Source: Nonomuraea spiralis (GTDB taxonomy: Bacteria; Actinomycetota; Actinomycetes; Streptosporangiales; Streptosporangiaceae). From it: a stretch of DNA of 64,000 nucleotides. The notes beneath the pieces were generated by a model. The model ran no database searches and had not been told where the DNA came from. It saw nothing but the letters and a program-made list of their open reading frames with translations. Position numbers and translations under genes: made by a program. The stretch lies in the NCBI RefSeq assembly GCF_014648435.1, contig NZ_BMRC01000007.1, forward strand, positions 124,001 to 188,000, in the 5' to 3' direction. Positions 34,798 through 45,425 of the stretch are shown piece after piece (the stretch's first letter is position 1; each line of letters opens with the position of its first letter).

Positions 34798-35959
34798 GTG
34801 GCTGCGGCTCAACGGCCCTGCGGTGCTGGCCTGCGCGCTGACCGTGTACCGGCTGGCCGCCGTGCGCTCCTGGGCGCGCGACCCGGCCGGGCGGGCGGTG
34901 TTCGTCATCCTGGCCGCGATCGCCGCCTCGACGACGGTCAACACGCCCTGGGCCTACGACGCCGTCTGGCGGCTGACCGGCGTGCCGAACCTGGCCAGGC
35001 TGGTGTCCCACGCGTTCATGCTGGCCGTGGCCTGGTCGGTCGGGACGTTCGTACGGCAGGTCGGCCAGCCGCCGGAGGGGCCGCGCCGCCGTACGTGGGG
35101 GGAGGCGGCATGGCCGGCGCTCGTGCTGCTCGGCATGTGCCTGACCTTCGCCCTGGCCCGTACGCCGGTCAACAGCCCGCGCTTCGCCGTCCGGTACGGG
35201 GACACGCCGGGCGTGCTCGAATACTGGCTCGTCTTCCTGTGCTACCTCGTGCCGGTGTTGTGCCACGCCACCTGGTTCGCCCTGCGTGAGGCCCGCCAGA
35301 CGGAGAACCGGGCGGTGAGCGCGGGGCTGCGGCTGATCGCCGTGGGCGCGTCCCTGACCGTGCTCTACCACCTGCACAAGGCGGCCTACTTCGCCTGCCG
35401 GCGGATCGGCGCCGACTACCCCGACCTGCTGCGGGCGCCCCTGGACATGCTGCTGGTGCCGCTCGGCGTGCTCGCGGTGCTGCTCGGCCTGGCCCTGCCG
35501 TCGTGGTGGCCCGCGCGGCTGCGCTGGTTCCGCGACTTCCGGCTGCACCTGCGGCTGCGTCCGCTGTGGCGGGCGCTCTACCGGGCCAGCCCGGACATCG
35601 CGCTGCTGGCCCCGGCCCCCTTCCTGACCGAGCTGGTCACCTTCCGCGACCTGGACCTGCGGCTGTACCGGCGGTTCGTGGAGATCCGGGACGGCCGGAT
35701 CGCGCTGGAGCCGTACCTGGACGCGCGCGTGACGGACGCGGCCCGGCGGGAGGGCGCGCGGTCCGGCCTGCGCGGGCAGCGGCTGGAGGCGTTCGCCGAG
35801 GCCGCCGCGGTGGACGCGGCCATCCGCGCCCGCGCCCGCGGCCTGCCGCCCGACGGGGGCGCCGGGACGGCGGCCGTGCCCGGCGGCGTCGACCTGAGCA
35901 GCGACGCCGCCTTCCTCGGCCTCGTCTCGCGCGCCTACCGGCGGCTGGGCGCGCGCTGA
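34790..35959 (+). CDS. MAB_1171c-type integral membrane protein
   Basis: The protein has 389 residues. Roughly seven hydrophobic segments fill the first 260 residues, followed by a cytoplasmic tail of about 130 residues rich in Arg and Asp (beginning FRDLDLRLYRRFVEIRDG). This order, and its position directly after an ImmA/IrrE-like gene, match the MAB_1171c family annotated as putative transporters. The function is not established. The start is a GTG at 34790 overlapping the upstream gene by eight bases, so expression is coupled. It converges on NRPS-1 with only seven bases between the stop codons. Confidence 0.7.
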   Translation: MGEWLRLNGPAVLACALTVYRLAAVRSWARDPAGRAVFVILAAIAASTTVNTPWAYDAVWRLTGVPNLARLVSHAFMLAVAWSVGTFVRQVGQPPEGPRRRTWGEAAWPALVLLGMCLTFALARTPVNSPRFAVRYGDTPGVLEYWLVFLCYLVPVLCHATWFALREARQTENRAVSAGLRLIAVGASLTVLYHLHKAAYFACRRIGADYPDLLRAPLDMLLVPLGVLAVLLGLALPSWWPARLRWFRDFRLHLRLRPLWRALYRASPDIALLAPAPFLTELVTFRDLDLRLYRRFVEIRDGRIALEPYLDARVTDAARREGARSGLRGQRLEAFAEAAAVDAAIRARARGLPPDGGAGTAAVPGGVDLSSDAAFLGLVSRAYRRLGAR

Positions 35960-35962
35960 GCC

Positions 35963-35984
35963 GCGGTCACGACCGGTGGACCGC
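35963..35984. terminator. hairpin between the MAB_1171c-type gene and NRPS-1
   Basis: GCGGTCAC pairs with GTGGACCGC with one bulged base around a five-base loop. The NRPS-1 stop codon is in the left arm and the membrane-protein stop lies four bases outside. This is a reasonable bidirectional terminator, although it has no U-tract. Confidence 0.45.
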
Positions 35985-38900
35985 CTCCTCCAGGGAGTCC
36001 AGGATCCTGTCCTGCACCACCTCCGACAGCCCGGCGACGGTCGGCGTCAGGAAGATGTCGCGCGGCGACAGGTCGACGCCGAAGGCCGGTCCCACCCGCG
36101 ACGTCACCCGCAGGCTGGTGATCGAGTCGCCGCCCAGCGCGAAGAAGTCGTCGTGCACGCCCACCCGGTCCAGGCCGAGCACCTGCTCCCAGATGCGGCC
36201 GAGCGCCTCCTCGGTCGGATTGCGCGGCGCGACGTACGACTCCGCCTTCTCCCGCGGCGGGGCGGGCTCCGGCAGGGCGGCGCGGTCCACCTTGCCGTTG
36301 GCGTTCAGCGGCAGCCGGTCCAGGGATACGAACGCCGCGGGCACCATGTACGCGGGCAGCCGCGCGCCCAGGCTCGCGGCCAGCTCCTCGTGCGAGGGCG
36401 CGGGCCCGCCGGCCGCCGGCACCACGTACGCCGCCAGCGTCCGGCGTCCGGCGGCGTCCTGCCTGGCCATGGCGACGGCCTCGGCGACCCCGGGATGCGC
36501 CAGGAGCGCGGCCTCCACCTCGCCCGTCTCGATCCGGAAGCCCCGGATCTTGACCTGGCCGTCCACCCGGCCGAGGAACTCCAGATCGCCTTCGGGCGTC
36601 CAGCGGACCCGGTCCCCCGTGCGGTAGAGCCGCCCGCCGCCGCCGAACGGGTCGGCCACGAAGCGTTCGGCGGTCAGCGCCGGCCTGCCGAGATAGCCCC
36701 TGGCCAGGCCGGAGCCCGCCAGGTACAGCTCGCCCGGCGCGCCGACGGGCACGGGCGCCAGGGCGGCGTCCAGCACGTAGGCGCAGGTGTTGTCCATGGG
36801 ACGGCCGATCGGCGCCCGTCCCGCCTGTACGAGCTCGGGGGTCATCTCCCGGGTCGTGACGAACGTGGTGGTCTCGGTGGGCCCGTACCCGTTGTGGAAC
36901 GTGGTCCCGGGGCAGCGGCCGATCACCCGCGCGAGCGCCTGCGGCGAGGCCGCCTCGCCGCCCGTCCACACCTCGCGCAGCCCGGCGAAGCACTCGGGCA
37001 GCTCCTCGGCGAACAGGTTGAACAGCGCCGCCGTGAGGAACATCCCCGTGACGCCGTGCTCGGCCGCCAGCGCCCGCAGCCGCCGCGCGTCCAGGTCGCC
37101 GGGCGCGACCACCACCTCGCCACCCGCCAGCAGCGGCACCCACATCTCGTACGTGGCCGCGTCGAAGGCGTGCGGCGAGTGGAACAACACCCGGTCGTGA
37201 CCGCCGCCGCGCCAGCGGTGGTCCCAGGCCAGGCTCACCACGTCCTCGTGGGTGACCGCGACGCCCTTGGGCAACCCGGTCGAGCCCGAGGTGTACATCA
37301 CGTAGGCCAGCGAGCCGGGCAGCGCGGTGGGCAAGGTGGTGGGCGGGGGGCCGGGGGCGGGCAGGTCGCCGTCCACCTCGACGGCGGGCAGGCCCAGGTC
37401 CGCGGCGCGCCCGGCCAGCGACCGGTCGGTCAGCACCGCGACCGCGCCCGTGTCCCGCAGGATCCACCGCATGCGTTCGGCCGGGAAGTCCGGATGCAGC
37501 GGCACGTACGCGCCGCCCGCCCTGAGCACGGCCAGCATCGACACCAGCGCGTCCGGCGAGCGTCCCTGCAACACCGCCACCCGCGACTCGGCGCGTACGC
37601 CGAGCCCGGCCAGCACCCCCGCCAGCTCCCCGGAACGGCGGTCGAGCTCCCCGTACGTCAGCTCCGCGCCGCCGCCGCGCACCGCCACCGCGCCGGGCAT
37701 CTCCCGCGCCCGCTCGGCGAACAGCTCGTGGACCGTCCGGCGCGGGTAGTCGCGCGCGGTGTCGTTCCACTCCGTCAGCGTCAGCCGCCGCTCCCGCGCG
37801 CTCACCGCGCTCAGCGACCCCACGGTCCCGCCGGGGTCCGCGGCGAGCTGCCCGAGCAGCGCCGACAGGCTCTCGCCGAGCCGTCGCACGGTCGCGGCGT
37901 CGAACAGCTCCTCGTCGTGGAGCAGGACGAACGACAGCTCCTCGCCCGGGTAGACGACCAGGCCGAGCGGGTAGCCGTTCGCCTCGGCGGCGTCCACGTC
38001 CCGCAGGCGCGGGCCGGGGGCGGCGTAGTCGATCGGGTAGTTCTCGAAGACCACGATGTTGTCGAACAGCGCTGTCCCCGGCGGCACGTCGCTCCACGCG
38101 CGGATCCGGGTGAGCGAGGCCGCCTCGTGCTCCCGCGCCCCGGCCTGCGACTCCTGGAGCTCGCGCAACCAGGGCAGCAGCGGGCGGGCGCCGTCCACGT
38201 GCACGTGGACGGGGAGCGTCTGGATGAAGATGCCGATCATGGACTCGGCGCCGTCCAGGTCCTCGGGGCGGCCCGACACCGTGGCGCCGAAGCACACCCG
38301 CGGCTCGCCGCTGTGCCGGGACAGCAGGATCGACCACGCGCCCTGGACCAGCGTGTTGAGCGTCAGGCCGGCCGCCGCGGCCCGGTCGGCCAGCCGCCGG
38401 GTCAGGTCGGGCGGCAGGGCGGCGCGGACCCGTCCGGCCGCCTTGGGCCGGTGTTCCCTGCCGGGCGGCCGGTCGTAGGGCAGCGGCGTCGGGGCGGTGA
38501 GCCCGGCCAGCGCCTCCCGCCAGTACGTCTCGTCCGCGGCGAGGTCGCGCCCGGCCAGCCACTCCACGTAGTCGCGGAAGGGGCGGCGCGGCTCGGGCGC
38601 GCCGCCGTCGCCCTCTCCGGAGAGCCGGGCGTACGCGGCCAGCACGTCGCGCAGCAGCCGGTGCACGCTCCAGCCGTCCAGCAGGATGTGGTGCAGGGTC
38701 CACACGACGCGCACGGTGTCGTCGTCCAGCCGGATGACCGCCAGCCTGGACGGCGGCGCGGCCGTCAGGTCCAGGCCCTCGGCCCGGTCCGCGGCGAGGA
38801 GGGCGGCCAGCGCGGCCCGCCGTTCGTCCTCGGGCAGGCGGCGCCAGTCGTGCCGGACGACCGGCAGACGGGCCCGCCCGTGCACGATCTGCACGGGATG

Positions 38901-41900
38901 GTCCAGTCCCTCCCAGGCCAGGGACGTGCGCAGCACGGGCGTCCGGTCCACGACCGACTGCCACGCCCGCGCCAGCGTCCCGGGGTCGTCGACGCCGTCG
39001 AGCAGCATGCCGAACTGGGCGACGTACAGGTCGTCGCCGGCCGCCAGGCACTCGTAGAGCATGCCGGCCTGGCCGGGGGTGAGCGGGTAGACGTCGGTCA
39101 CGTCGCGTCCGTCGCCGATCAGCCGGTCCAGGCTCGCCTGGTCCAGCCCCGCCAGCGGGTAGTCCGACGGGGTACGCCCGCCCGCGCCCGGTTCGGCGCA
39201 GTGGCGTACCAGCCGGGTCACGTTCGCGGCGAACCCGTCCGCGAGCCGGGCGACGGTGGCCTCGTCGTGCAGGTCGGCCGAGTACTCCCAGGTCACCTCC
39301 AGGCGGCCGGCGCGCACCGCGGCGACGACGTCCAGGAGGTGCGGCCGGACGTCGCCGGGGTCCTGGAACAGGCCGATGGGCGCGACGTCCCGGTAGAGGT
39401 CGCCCAGAGGCGGGTCGAACCGGCCGAGGTAGTTGAAGCAGACGCCGGGGTGGCAATCGGGCGCGGTGCCGCGCAGGTGACGCAGCACGCCGTACCCGAA
39501 GCCGCGGCCCGGGACGGCCCTGACCTGCTCCTTGACGCTCTTCAGCAGTTCGCCCCAGCCGCCGTCGCCGGGCAGGCGCAGGGCCAGCGGGAAGTAGGTG
39601 GTGAACCAGCCGACCGTGCGGGACAGGTCGGTGCCGGGGAAGATCTCCTCCCGGCCGTGGCCCTCGGTGGCCAGCAGCAGGTCCGTACGCCCGGTCCAGT
39701 CGCCCAGGGTGCGGGCCAGCGCGGCCAGCAGCACCTCGTTGACCTCCGTACGGTAGACGCCGGGGACGTCGCGCAGCAGGGCGCGGGTGGTCTCCTCGTC
39801 CAGCGACACCGTCGTACGCCGTCCCGACGCCACGAGGTTGGCCCCCTCGCGGTCCAGCGGGACGTCCGCCGCGCCCGGGGCGTCGGTCGCCCGGGTCCAG
39901 TGGGGGAGTTCGCCGTCGAAGGCGGCGGCGTGGGCGGCCAGGGCGCGGGACCAGCTCACGAAGGAGGCGGTCTCCGCGCCCAGGTCGACGGGCTCGCCGC
40001 GGACGGCCTGCCCGTACGCGGTGTGCAGGTCCTGGAGCAGCACCCGCCAGGACACGCCGTCCACGACGAGGTGGTGCGCGGTGAGCAGCAGCCGAGGCGA
40101 GCCGGAGCCGGTGAACAACACCGCGGCGAACACGGGCCCGCGCTCGGCGTCGATGCCCCGCTGCACGGCCTCGCTCTCCCGCGCGATCACGCCCCGCGCG
40201 TCGCCTTCGTCGGTCTGGTCAGTCTCGCCGGTCTCGTCGTCGAGGCGGACGTGGCGCAGGACGTTCCCGGCCGGTGGCGGAGTGACGTGCTGGGATCGTT
40301 CGCCGTCGTGCCGGGTGACGTGTGTCCGCAGCGCGGCGTGCCGGGTGACCAGGGCGGACACCGCCACGCCCAGCGCATCTGCGTCCACGTCCGCCGCCAG
40401 CTCGGCCTCCACGTACTGGTGGAACGTCCCCGGCACGGTGAACCGGTCGTACAGGAAACGCTGGATCGGCGTCAGCGGCGCGGACCCGCCGTCGGCGGCA
40501 TCCTCGGCGGCGGCGTTCGCGGGCTGCTCGGCCCGCCGCACGTACGGCGCCAGGGCCGCCACGGTCTGCCGCCGGAACAGGTCGCGCGCGGTGAGCCGCA
40601 GCCCGGCGCGCTGCGCCCTGGACACGACCTGGATGGCCAGGATCGAGTCGCCGCCCAGCGTGAAGAAGGAGTCCTCGGCCCCCACGCGCTCGACGCCCAG
40701 CACCTCGCCCCAGATCGCGGCCAGCTCCCGCTGCACGGACCCCGAGGGCGCGACGTAGGCCGCCGTTCCCGCCCGCGCGCCGGGCTCGGGCAGCGCCGCC
40801 CGGTCCACCTTGCCCCGCTCGGTCAGCGGGAACGCGGGCAGCACCATGATCACGGCGGGGATCATGTGGTCGGGCAGCGACCCGGCCAGGAAGGCCCGCA
40901 GCGCGGCCGGGTCGGGTTCGGCGTCGCCCGCCGGGGTGACGTACCCGTTGAGGCGGTCGCGTCCCGGGGAGGCCAGGACGACCGCGCCGCCCACCGAGGG
41001 GTGGCGCTGGAGGGCGGCCTCGATCTCGCCCGGCTCCACCCGGAAGCCGCGGATCTTCACCTGGTCGTCGCTCCGCCCCAGGTACTCCAGCTCGCCGCCG
41101 GGCAACCGGCGGACCAGGTCCCCGGTCCGGTACATCCGTCCGCCCGGAGGGCCGAACGGGTCGGCGACGAAGCGCTCGGCGGTGAGGCCGGGCCGGTTCA
41201 GGTAGCCCCTGGCCAGGCCGGGCCCCGCCAGGTACAACTCGCCGGGCACGCCCTCCGGGACCGGGTTGGCGTAGGCGTCCAGGACGTACCCGGCGCTGCC
41301 GGTCAGCGGGCGGCCGATCGGCGGCAGCCCCTCGCCCTCCCGGCTCACGTCCCCGGCGGTGGCCACGACGGTGGCCTCGGTGGGCCCGTAGTTGTTGACC
41401 AGCCGGAACGGGACGCCGGGCCGCGGCCGGCGGCGCAGCACGTCGCCGCCCGTCAGGACGGTACGCAGCGCCGTCCCGTCGATCGCGGGCAGGTCGAGCA
41501 CGGTCTCCAGCCGGGGCGTCGGCAGGAAGCAGATCGTGGTGCCCATGGCGGTGAACCAGGCCACCAGCGCGTCCGGGTCGTCCAGCGCGTCCTGACCGGG
41601 GAAGGCGACGCGGGCCCCCGCGCACAGGTAGGGCCAGACCTCCCACACGGCGGCGTCGAACCCGAGCGAGGCCACCTGGGACGCCCGGTCCCGGGGCACC
41701 ACCCCGAACGCCGCCACGTGCCAGGCGCACAGGTCGGCCAGGCCGCGGTGCTCGATCATGACACCCTTGGGACGGCCCGTGGAGCCGGAGGTGTAGATGA
41801 TGTACGCCAGGTCGCCCGGCTCCGCCACGCAATCGGGCCCGGCGCCGGGGCGGTCGCCCGCTTCCGTGTCGCCGGGGCGTACGACGGGCAGCCCCTCGTG

Positions 41901-44900
41901 GTCCTCGTCGGCCAGCAGGATCGGCGCGCCGGTGTCGGCCATCACGTACGCCAGCCGCTCGGCCGGGATGCCGGGGTCGAGCGGCACGTACGCGCCGCCC
42001 GCCTTGAGCACGCCGAGGGCGGCGGTCACCATGTCCGGGCCGCGTTCCATGCACACCACCACGGGCACGCCCCGGCCCACGCCGAGGCCGCGCAGCCGGT
42101 GCGCCAGCCGGTCGGCGCGCCGGTCGAGGTCGGCGTAGGTGCGGGTGCCGCCGTCCCACTCCAGCGCGACGGCGTCGGGCGCGACCCGCGCCCACTCACT
42201 CACCTGCACATGCACCGGCCGCCCGGCCGGCCCGCCGCCGCGACCGGCAGCGGGAGCGGCGGGATCGGTCATCGCGGGGGCGGTCCGGGGAGCGGATGGC
42301 AGGGGGAGGCGGGCCAGGGGGCGGTCCGGGGTCGTGGTCACCGCTTCCAGCAGCGCGATCAGGTGCGCGGCCATCCGCTCGGCGGTCGCGGCCTCGAACA
42401 GGTCCGTGCTGTACTCGATCATCGCGTCGAGCGCGCCGCCGTCCTCGCGTTCGACGAACTCCAGCGTGACGTCGAAGATCGAGGACACGTGCGGCAGCCG
42501 GTACGGCTCCGTACGCGCCCCGGCGAAGCGCGGCGTCTTCGGCGGCGCGTTCTGCAACGCCACCATGGCCTGCACCAGGGGCGTCCTGCTGGGATCGCGT
42601 TCGGCGTCCAGCTCGCGCACCAGCCGGTCGAAGGGCACGTCCCGGTTGGCGAACGCGTTCAGCACGGTCTCCCGCACCGCGCCCAGGAACTCGGCGAACG
42701 TGGCGCGCTCGTCCACGGTGGAGCGCAGCACCAGGGTGTTGATGAAGCAGCCGATGAGCGGTTCGAACTCGGGCAGGTCGCGTCCGGAGACGGGGGTGCC
42801 GACCGAGACGTCCCGCTGGCCGGCGTACCTGGACAGGAGCACCTGGCAGGCCGCGACCAGCACCATGAACGGCGTCGCCCCGGTACGCGCGGCGAGGTCC
42901 CCGAGCGCGGAGGCCAGCTCCGCCGGGACGGTGAAGCGGTGCGCGGCCCCCGCCGAGCCGCGTACGGCCGGGCGCGGCCGGTCGGCGGGCAGGTCGAGCG
43001 GGGTGATCCCGTCGAGCCGGCGACGCCAGTGGTCGAGCTGGTCCGCCAGGCTGTCGTCGGTCCAGCGGTCGCGCTGCCAGGCGGCGTAGTCGGCGTACCG
43101 GACGGGCAGCGGCGCGAGGGTGGCCCGGTGGCCGTGGCGGGCGGCGTCGTAGAGCAGGCCCAGTTCGTCGGCCAGGACGCGCATGGACACGGCGTCGATC
43201 ACCGAGTGGTGCAGGCTCAGCACCAGCAGGTGCTCCTCGGCGGACCGGCGCAGCACGGCCAGGCGCAGCACTGGGCCGTGGGCCAGGTCGAAGGGCCGGG
43301 TCACCTCGTGCCGCAACATCCGGTCCAGCTCCTCGCCGGGCAGGCCGGCGACGTCGGTGACGGTCAGCGGCACCTCGACGTCCGCGTGCACCTTCTGTAC
43401 GGGTTCGGCACGCGTGGGGTCGGCGCCGCCGTCCTCGATCGTCGTGCGCAGCGGCTCGTGCCGGGCGATGAGCTCGCCGAGCGCGGTGCGCAGCGCCTCG
43501 GGGTCGAACGGCCCGCTCAGCCGGTAGCCGAACCGGACGTTGTACTCGGTGCCGCCGGGGTCGTGGGCGTGGAAGAACCAGAAACGCCGCTGGGCGTAGG
43601 AGAGCGGCGCGTCGCGTCCGGGCGGAAGCGGGGTGACGACGTCCGCACCCTCCACGTGCGCCCCGGCGCGGTTCTCGTCCGGTTTCAGGGAGGCGGCCAG
43701 GGCGGCCACCGTGCGTTCGCGGAAGATCGCCCGGGGGGACAGGCTCGTGCCGAGCGCGGCACGGATGCGCGGCACCACGCGGAAGGCCAGCAGGGAGTTG
43801 CCGCCGATGGCGAAGAAGTCATCGGTCACGCCCACCCGGTCCAGGCCCAGCACCTCGGCCCACAACTCGGCGATCACCCGTTCCTCATGATCGCCGGGGG
43901 GCGTGTAGCCGGTGGCGCCCTGGGGGCCCGTGGCGGGCAGGGCGGCGCGGTCCACCTTGCCGCTGGCCGCGAGAGGGAGCCGGTCGAGAGGCTGGAACAC
44001 CGAAGGGATCATGTACTCGGGCAGGTCCCGCGCGAGGAACGCCCGCAACTGCTCAGGCGACGGCCCAGCCGCCCCCTCAGGGGACACACCGCCCGGGGTG
44101 ATGGGGACGATGTGGGCCACCAGGCGGTCGCCGTCGGCGACGACCGCGGCGGCGGCCACGCGCGGATGCCGGGTCAGGGCGGCCTCGATCTCGCCGGGCT
44201 CGATCCGGTGCCCGCCGAGCTTGACCTGGTCGTCCGCCCGGCCGAGGTATTCGAGCTCCCCGTCCGGCAGCAGGCGCACCACGTCCCCGGTGCGGTACAT
44301 GCGCTCGCCGTCCGTCCCGTACGGGTCGGCGACGAACCGTTCGGCGGTGCCGCCGGGACGGCCCCGGTACCCGCGGGCCACCCCGGCGCCCGCGACGTAC
44401 AACTCGCCCCGCTCGCCCGGCGGGACCGGCCGCAGCCGGGCGTCGAGGACGTAGGCCCGCGACCCGGACATGGGCCGGCCGATCGGCACCGCGCCGCCGG
44501 GCGTGCCGTCGCCGGGTTCGAGGCGGAAGGCCACGCAGCCGACCGTCGTCTCCGTGGGGCCGTACTCGTTGACCACCGTCACGCCGGGACGGTCCGCGCG
44601 CCAGCGGCCGATCGCGTCGCCGTGCAGCGCCTCGCCGCCGATCACCAGCTCGCCGCGCTCCGGGGAGGCGTCCGGCGACCCGCCCTCCAGCAGCGGCAGG
44701 TGGCTCGGGGTGATCTTCAGGAAGGACGGCCGGACGCCGCCCGGCTCGTCGAGCGTGCCCGCGTGGACGCGCCCGCCCGCGACGAGCGGCCCCCACAGCG
44801 TGGTCACCGACAGGTCGAACGAGATCGACGAGTGCAGCAGCGCCGTGCCCGCCAGCCCCGGGTAGTCCCGCAGGCAGCAGGCCAGGTAGGCGGCGAGCTG

Positions 44901-45410
44901 CCGGCGTTCGACGAGCACCCCCTTGGGACGGCCGGTGGAGCCGGAGGTGTAGATCGCGTACGCCAGGTCCGCCGGACGGCCCGGGGGAGCGGGCGGCGCG
45001 TCGGCGAACGGCGCGGGATCGTCGTCCACGCACACCACCCGCGCCGCCGTCACGGGCAGCCGCCCGCGCAGCGCCCGCTGGGTGACGACGACGGGCGCGC
45101 CCGCGTCGTCGATCACGACGGCGAGGCGGCTCGCCGGCACGCCGGGATCCAGCGGCAGGTACGCCGCGCCCGCCTTGAGCACGCCGAGCAGCGCCACGAC
45201 CAGGTCGAGGCCGCGCTCGGCGTAGACGGCGACGAGCGTGTCCGGACCGGCCCCGAGCCCGCGCAGGCGATGGGCGAACCCGTTCGCGCGCGTGTCGAGC
45301 TCCCGGTAGGCGAGCGAGCCCGCGGCCGAGGAGACGGCGGTGGCGCCGGGAGCCAGCCGGACCCGCTCGGCGAACAGATCGAGGACGTCACGTGTCGAGT
45401 TGTCCATCAC
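35967..45410 (-). CDS. nonribosomal peptide synthetase, modules 1-3 (A-T-C-A-T-E-C-A-T)
   Basis: The protein has 3,147 residues. Approximate layout: A1 1-500, T1 near 536 (GGNS), C2 590-1030 (LCL, HHSVIDA), A2 1060-1555, T2 near 1587 (GGDS), E2 1650-2090 (HHLVVDG), C3 2100-2540 (DCL-like, HHILLDG), A3 2560-3050, T3 near 3093, then a short acidic docking-like tail. It begins directly with an A domain, so the peptide starts with a free amine. Hand-read pockets: A1 D-L-T-K-V-G-E-V-G, the known Asn code; A2 D-A-W-F-L-G-N-V-V, the known Leu code, made D by E2; A3 D-A-Y-F-W-G-G-T-F, Val/Ile-like. All three A10 lysines are present. The start is GTG 45410 or ATG 45407, 15 bases after the hydroxylase stop, with AGGAG before it. 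Confidence 0.92.
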   Translation of the reverse strand: MMDNSTRDVLDLFAERVRLAPGATAVSSAAGSLAYRELDTRANGFAHRLRGLGAGPDTLVAVYAERGLDLVVALLGVLKAGAAYLPLDPGVPASRLAVVIDDAGAPVVVTQRALRGRLPVTAARVVCVDDDPAPFADAPPAPPGRPADLAYAIYTSGSTGRPKGVLVERRQLAAYLACCLRDYPGLAGTALLHSSISFDLSVTTLWGPLVAGGRVHAGTLDEPGGVRPSFLKITPSHLPLLEGGSPDASPERGELVIGGEALHGDAIGRWRADRPGVTVVNEYGPTETTVGCVAFRLEPGDGTPGGAVPIGRPMSGSRAYVLDARLRPVPPGERGELYVAGAGVARGYRGRPGGTAERFVADPYGTDGERMYRTGDVVRLLPDGELEYLGRADDQVKLGGHRIEPGEIEAALTRHPRVAAAAVVADGDRLVAHIVPITPGGVSPEGAAGPSPEQLRAFLARDLPEYMIPSVFQPLDRLPLAASGKVDRAALPATGPQGATGYTPPGDHEERVIAELWAEVLGLDRVGVTDDFFAIGGNSLLAFRVVPRIRAALGTSLSPRAIFRERTVAALAASLKPDENRAGAHVEGADVVTPLPPGRDAPLSYAQRRFWFFHAHDPGGTEYNVRFGYRLSGPFDPEALRTALGELIARHEPLRTTIEDGGADPTRAEPVQKVHADVEVPLTVTDVAGLPGEELDRMLRHEVTRPFDLAHGPVLRLAVLRRSAEEHLLVLSLHHSVIDAVSMRVLADELGLLYDAARHGHRATLAPLPVRYADYAAWQRDRWTDDSLADQLDHWRRRLDGITPLDLPADRPRPAVRGSAGAAHRFTVPAELASALGDLAARTGATPFMVLVAACQVLLSRYAGQRDVSVGTPVSGRDLPEFEPLIGCFINTLVLRSTVDERATFAEFLGAVRETVLNAFANRDVPFDRLVRELDAERDPSRTPLVQAMVALQNAPPKTPRFAGARTEPYRLPHVSSIFDVTLEFVEREDGGALDAMIEYSTDLFEAATAERMAAHLIALLEAVTTTPDRPLARLPLPSAPRTAPAMTDPAAPAAGRGGGPAGRPVHVQVSEWARVAPDAVALEWDGGTRTYADLDRRADRLAHRLRGLGVGRGVPVVVCMERGPDMVTAALGVLKAGGAYVPLDPGIPAERLAYVMADTGAPILLADEDHEGLPVVRPGDTEAGDRPGAGPDCVAEPGDLAYIIYTSGSTGRPKGVMIEHRGLADLCAWHVAAFGVVPRDRASQVASLGFDAAVWEVWPYLCAGARVAFPGQDALDDPDALVAWFTAMGTTICFLPTPRLETVLDLPAIDGTALRTVLTGGDVLRRRPRPGVPFRLVNNYGPTEATVVATAGDVSREGEGLPPIGRPLTGSAGYVLDAYANPVPEGVPGELYLAGPGLARGYLNRPGLTAERFVADPFGPPGGRMYRTGDLVRRLPGGELEYLGRSDDQVKIRGFRVEPGEIEAALQRHPSVGGAVVLASPGRDRLNGYVTPAGDAEPDPAALRAFLAGSLPDHMIPAVIMVLPAFPLTERGKVDRAALPEPGARAGTAAYVAPSGSVQRELAAIWGEVLGVERVGAEDSFFTLGGDSILAIQVVSRAQRAGLRLTARDLFRRQTVAALAPYVRRAEQPANAAAEDAADGGSAPLTPIQRFLYDRFTVPGTFHQYVEAELAADVDADALGVAVSALVTRHAALRTHVTRHDGERSQHVTPPPAGNVLRHVRLDDETGETDQTDEGDARGVIARESEAVQRGIDAERGPVFAAVLFTGSGSPRLLLTAHHLVVDGVSWRVLLQDLHTAYGQAVRGEPVDLGAETASFVSWSRALAAHAAAFDGELPHWTRATDAPGAADVPLDREGANLVASGRRTTVSLDEETTRALLRDVPGVYRTEVNEVLLAALARTLGDWTGRTDLLLATEGHGREEIFPGTDLSRTVGWFTTYFPLALRLPGDGGWGELLKSVKEQVRAVPGRGFGYGVLRHLRGTAPDCHPGVCFNYLGRFDPPLGDLYRDVAPIGLFQDPGDVRPHLLDVVAAVRAGRLEVTWEYSADLHDEATVARLADGFAANVTRLVRHCAEPGAGGRTPSDYPLAGLDQASLDRLIGDGRDVTDVYPLTPGQAGMLYECLAAGDDLYVAQFGMLLDGVDDPGTLARAWQSVVDRTPVLRTSLAWEGLDHPVQIVHGRARLPVVRHDWRRLPEDERRAALAALLAADRAEGLDLTAAPPSRLAVIRLDDDTVRVVWTLHHILLDGWSVHRLLRDVLAAYARLSGEGDGGAPEPRRPFRDYVEWLAGRDLAADETYWREALAGLTAPTPLPYDRPPGREHRPKAAGRVRAALPPDLTRRLADRAAAAGLTLNTLVQGAWSILLSRHSGEPRVCFGATVSGRPEDLDGAESMIGIFIQTLPVHVHVDGARPLLPWLRELQESQAGAREHEAASLTRIRAWSDVPPGTALFDNIVVFENYPIDYAAPGPRLRDVDAAEANGYPLGLVVYPGEELSFVLLHDEELFDAATVRRLGESLSALLGQLAADPGGTVGSLSAVSARERRLTLTEWNDTARDYPRRTVHELFAERAREMPGAVAVRGGGAELTYGELDRRSGELAGVLAGLGVRAESRVAVLQGRSPDALVSMLAVLRAGGAYVPLHPDFPAERMRWILRDTGAVAVLTDRSLAGRAADLGLPAVEVDGDLPAPGPPPTTLPTALPGSLAYVMYTSGSTGLPKGVAVTHEDVVSLAWDHRWRGGGHDRVLFHSPHAFDAATYEMWVPLLAGGEVVVAPGDLDARRLRALAAEHGVTGMFLTAALFNLFAEELPECFAGLREVWTGGEAASPQALARVIGRCPGTTFHNGYGPTETTTFVTTREMTPELVQAGRAPIGRPMDNTCAYVLDAALAPVPVGAPGELYLAGSGLARGYLGRPALTAERFVADPFGGGGRLYRTGDRVRWTPEGDLEFLGRVDGQVKIRGFRIETGEVEAALLAHPGVAEAVAMARQDAAGRRTLAAYVVPAAGGPAPSHEELAASLGARLPAYMVPAAFVSLDRLPLNANGKVDRAALPEPAPPREKAESYVAPRNPTEEALGRIWEQVLGLDRVGVHDDFFALGGDSITSLRVTSRVGPAFGVDLSPRDIFLTPTVAGLSEVVQDRILDSLEEAVHRS

Positions 45411-45425
45411 CCGGTGCTCCTAGCC

